DNA of 64,000 nucleotides, from positions 1,426,001-1,490,000 of the forward strand of contig NZ_CP045393.1 in assembly GCF_009363655.1 (NCBI RefSeq). The letters are read 5' to 3'. Shown here piece after piece: positions 63,856 to 64,000 of the stretch. Source of the stretch: Roseovarius sp. THAF27 (GTDB taxonomy: Bacteria; Pseudomonadota; Alphaproteobacteria; Rhodobacterales; Rhodobacteraceae). The notes under the pieces are model-generated. The model ran no database searches and was not told where the DNA came from. It worked only from the letters and a program-made list of their open reading frames with translations. A program made the position numbers and the translations under genes. Positions within the stretch are counted from its first letter, which is position 1. Every line of letters begins with the position of its first letter.

Positions 63856-64000
63856 TATTCGGCGGCCTCGGTCTCGGTGCTGTTCGACGGATGGTCGTGC
63901 GCGCAGGTCTCGTCATGGGCGTGGTCATGATCGTGCCGGTAAAGCGCCAGCGCGCCGCCGGTGCCCGACCCGAACAGGGCCTGGTATTCGGGGGCGGCCG
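63855..64000 (-). CDS. znuC: Zinc ABC transporter ATPase ZnuC, C-terminal part
   Basis: Partial: only the last ~48 codons are in the window. They read APEYQALFGSGTGGALALY, then a His/Asp-rich tail (RHDHDHAHDETCAHDH) and an acidic end. PEYxxLFG followed by a His-rich tail is typical of alphaproteobacterial ZnuC, and the gene precedes znuB. The rest lies beyond the right edge. Confidence 0.85.
   Translation of the reverse strand, partial: AAPEYQALFGSGTGGALALYRHDHDHAHDETCAHDHPSNSTETEAAE

Overview
The window is 64 kb of GC-rich, gene-dense chromosome. Family content points to an alphaproteobacterium of the Rhodobacterales (Roseobacter-like): a Rhodobacter-type porin, a ScfR-type regulator, an 89-aa DUF2312 protein, DUF849/BKACE, YceI and tightly overlapping ATGA gene junctions. 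The species cannot be named from this stretch. I see no rRNA, CRISPR, transposase, integrase or phage gene. One tRNA-Thr(TGT) is present.

Layout. 1-6.4 kb: NicO metal exporter, MATE exporter, a preQ1-I riboswitch driving queC-queD-queE-queF, a small glycine-zipper lipoprotein and a DMT transporter. 6.5-14 kb (minus strand): a five-gene branched-chain-type ABC importer with acetyl-CoA synthetase copy 1 as last gene, divergent from a ScfR-type short-chain fatty acid regulator. 15.4-23.5 kb: single-domain response regulator, small membrane protein, solute-symporter/histidine-kinase fusion, FliM/SpoA-like protein and a FadJ-like protein whose dehydrogenase half looks dead. 23.6-31.7 kb: a conserved hypothetical, tRNA-Thr, a PqiA-PqiA-PqiB-PqiC envelope lipid-transport operon, a cobalamin-binding-type protein, a membrane-anchored DnaQ-type exonuclease and a small membrane protein. 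31.7-38.4 kb (minus): cNMP/CBS/nucleotidyltransferase protein (DUF294), then a separate acs copy 2-adk-DUF4212-acetate-type symporter operon. 38.8-45 kb: GtrA, GT2, a GT-C-like membrane protein, an FAD oxidase and a DMT transporter. 45-49 kb: atypical Amt divergent from an ADP-ribosylglycohydrolase. 49-52 kb: porin and two sulfotransferases. 52-54.5 kb: BKACE, YceI, EEP-family hydrolase. 54.5-63 kb: a nine-gene plus-strand operon. 63-64 kb: znuB and the end of znuC.

Two themes stand out. First, 6.5-38 kb reads as a short-chain fatty acid/acetate region: two acs genes share about 1.77 kb of apparently identical DNA, and both promoter regions carry paired TGTAAAT boxes that are candidates for the ScfR-type regulator. 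Second, the 54.5-63 kb operon joins lipid/glycan membrane genes (CDP-alcohol phosphotransferase, alkaline-phosphatase-fold transferase, flippase-like protein, GT4) to GTP-derived chemistry (PTPS-fold protein lacking its catalytic residues, methyltransferase, RibD reductase domain without deaminase, full GTP cyclohydrolase II, MDR dehydrogenase). It is the best candidate in the window for an undescribed biosynthetic system.
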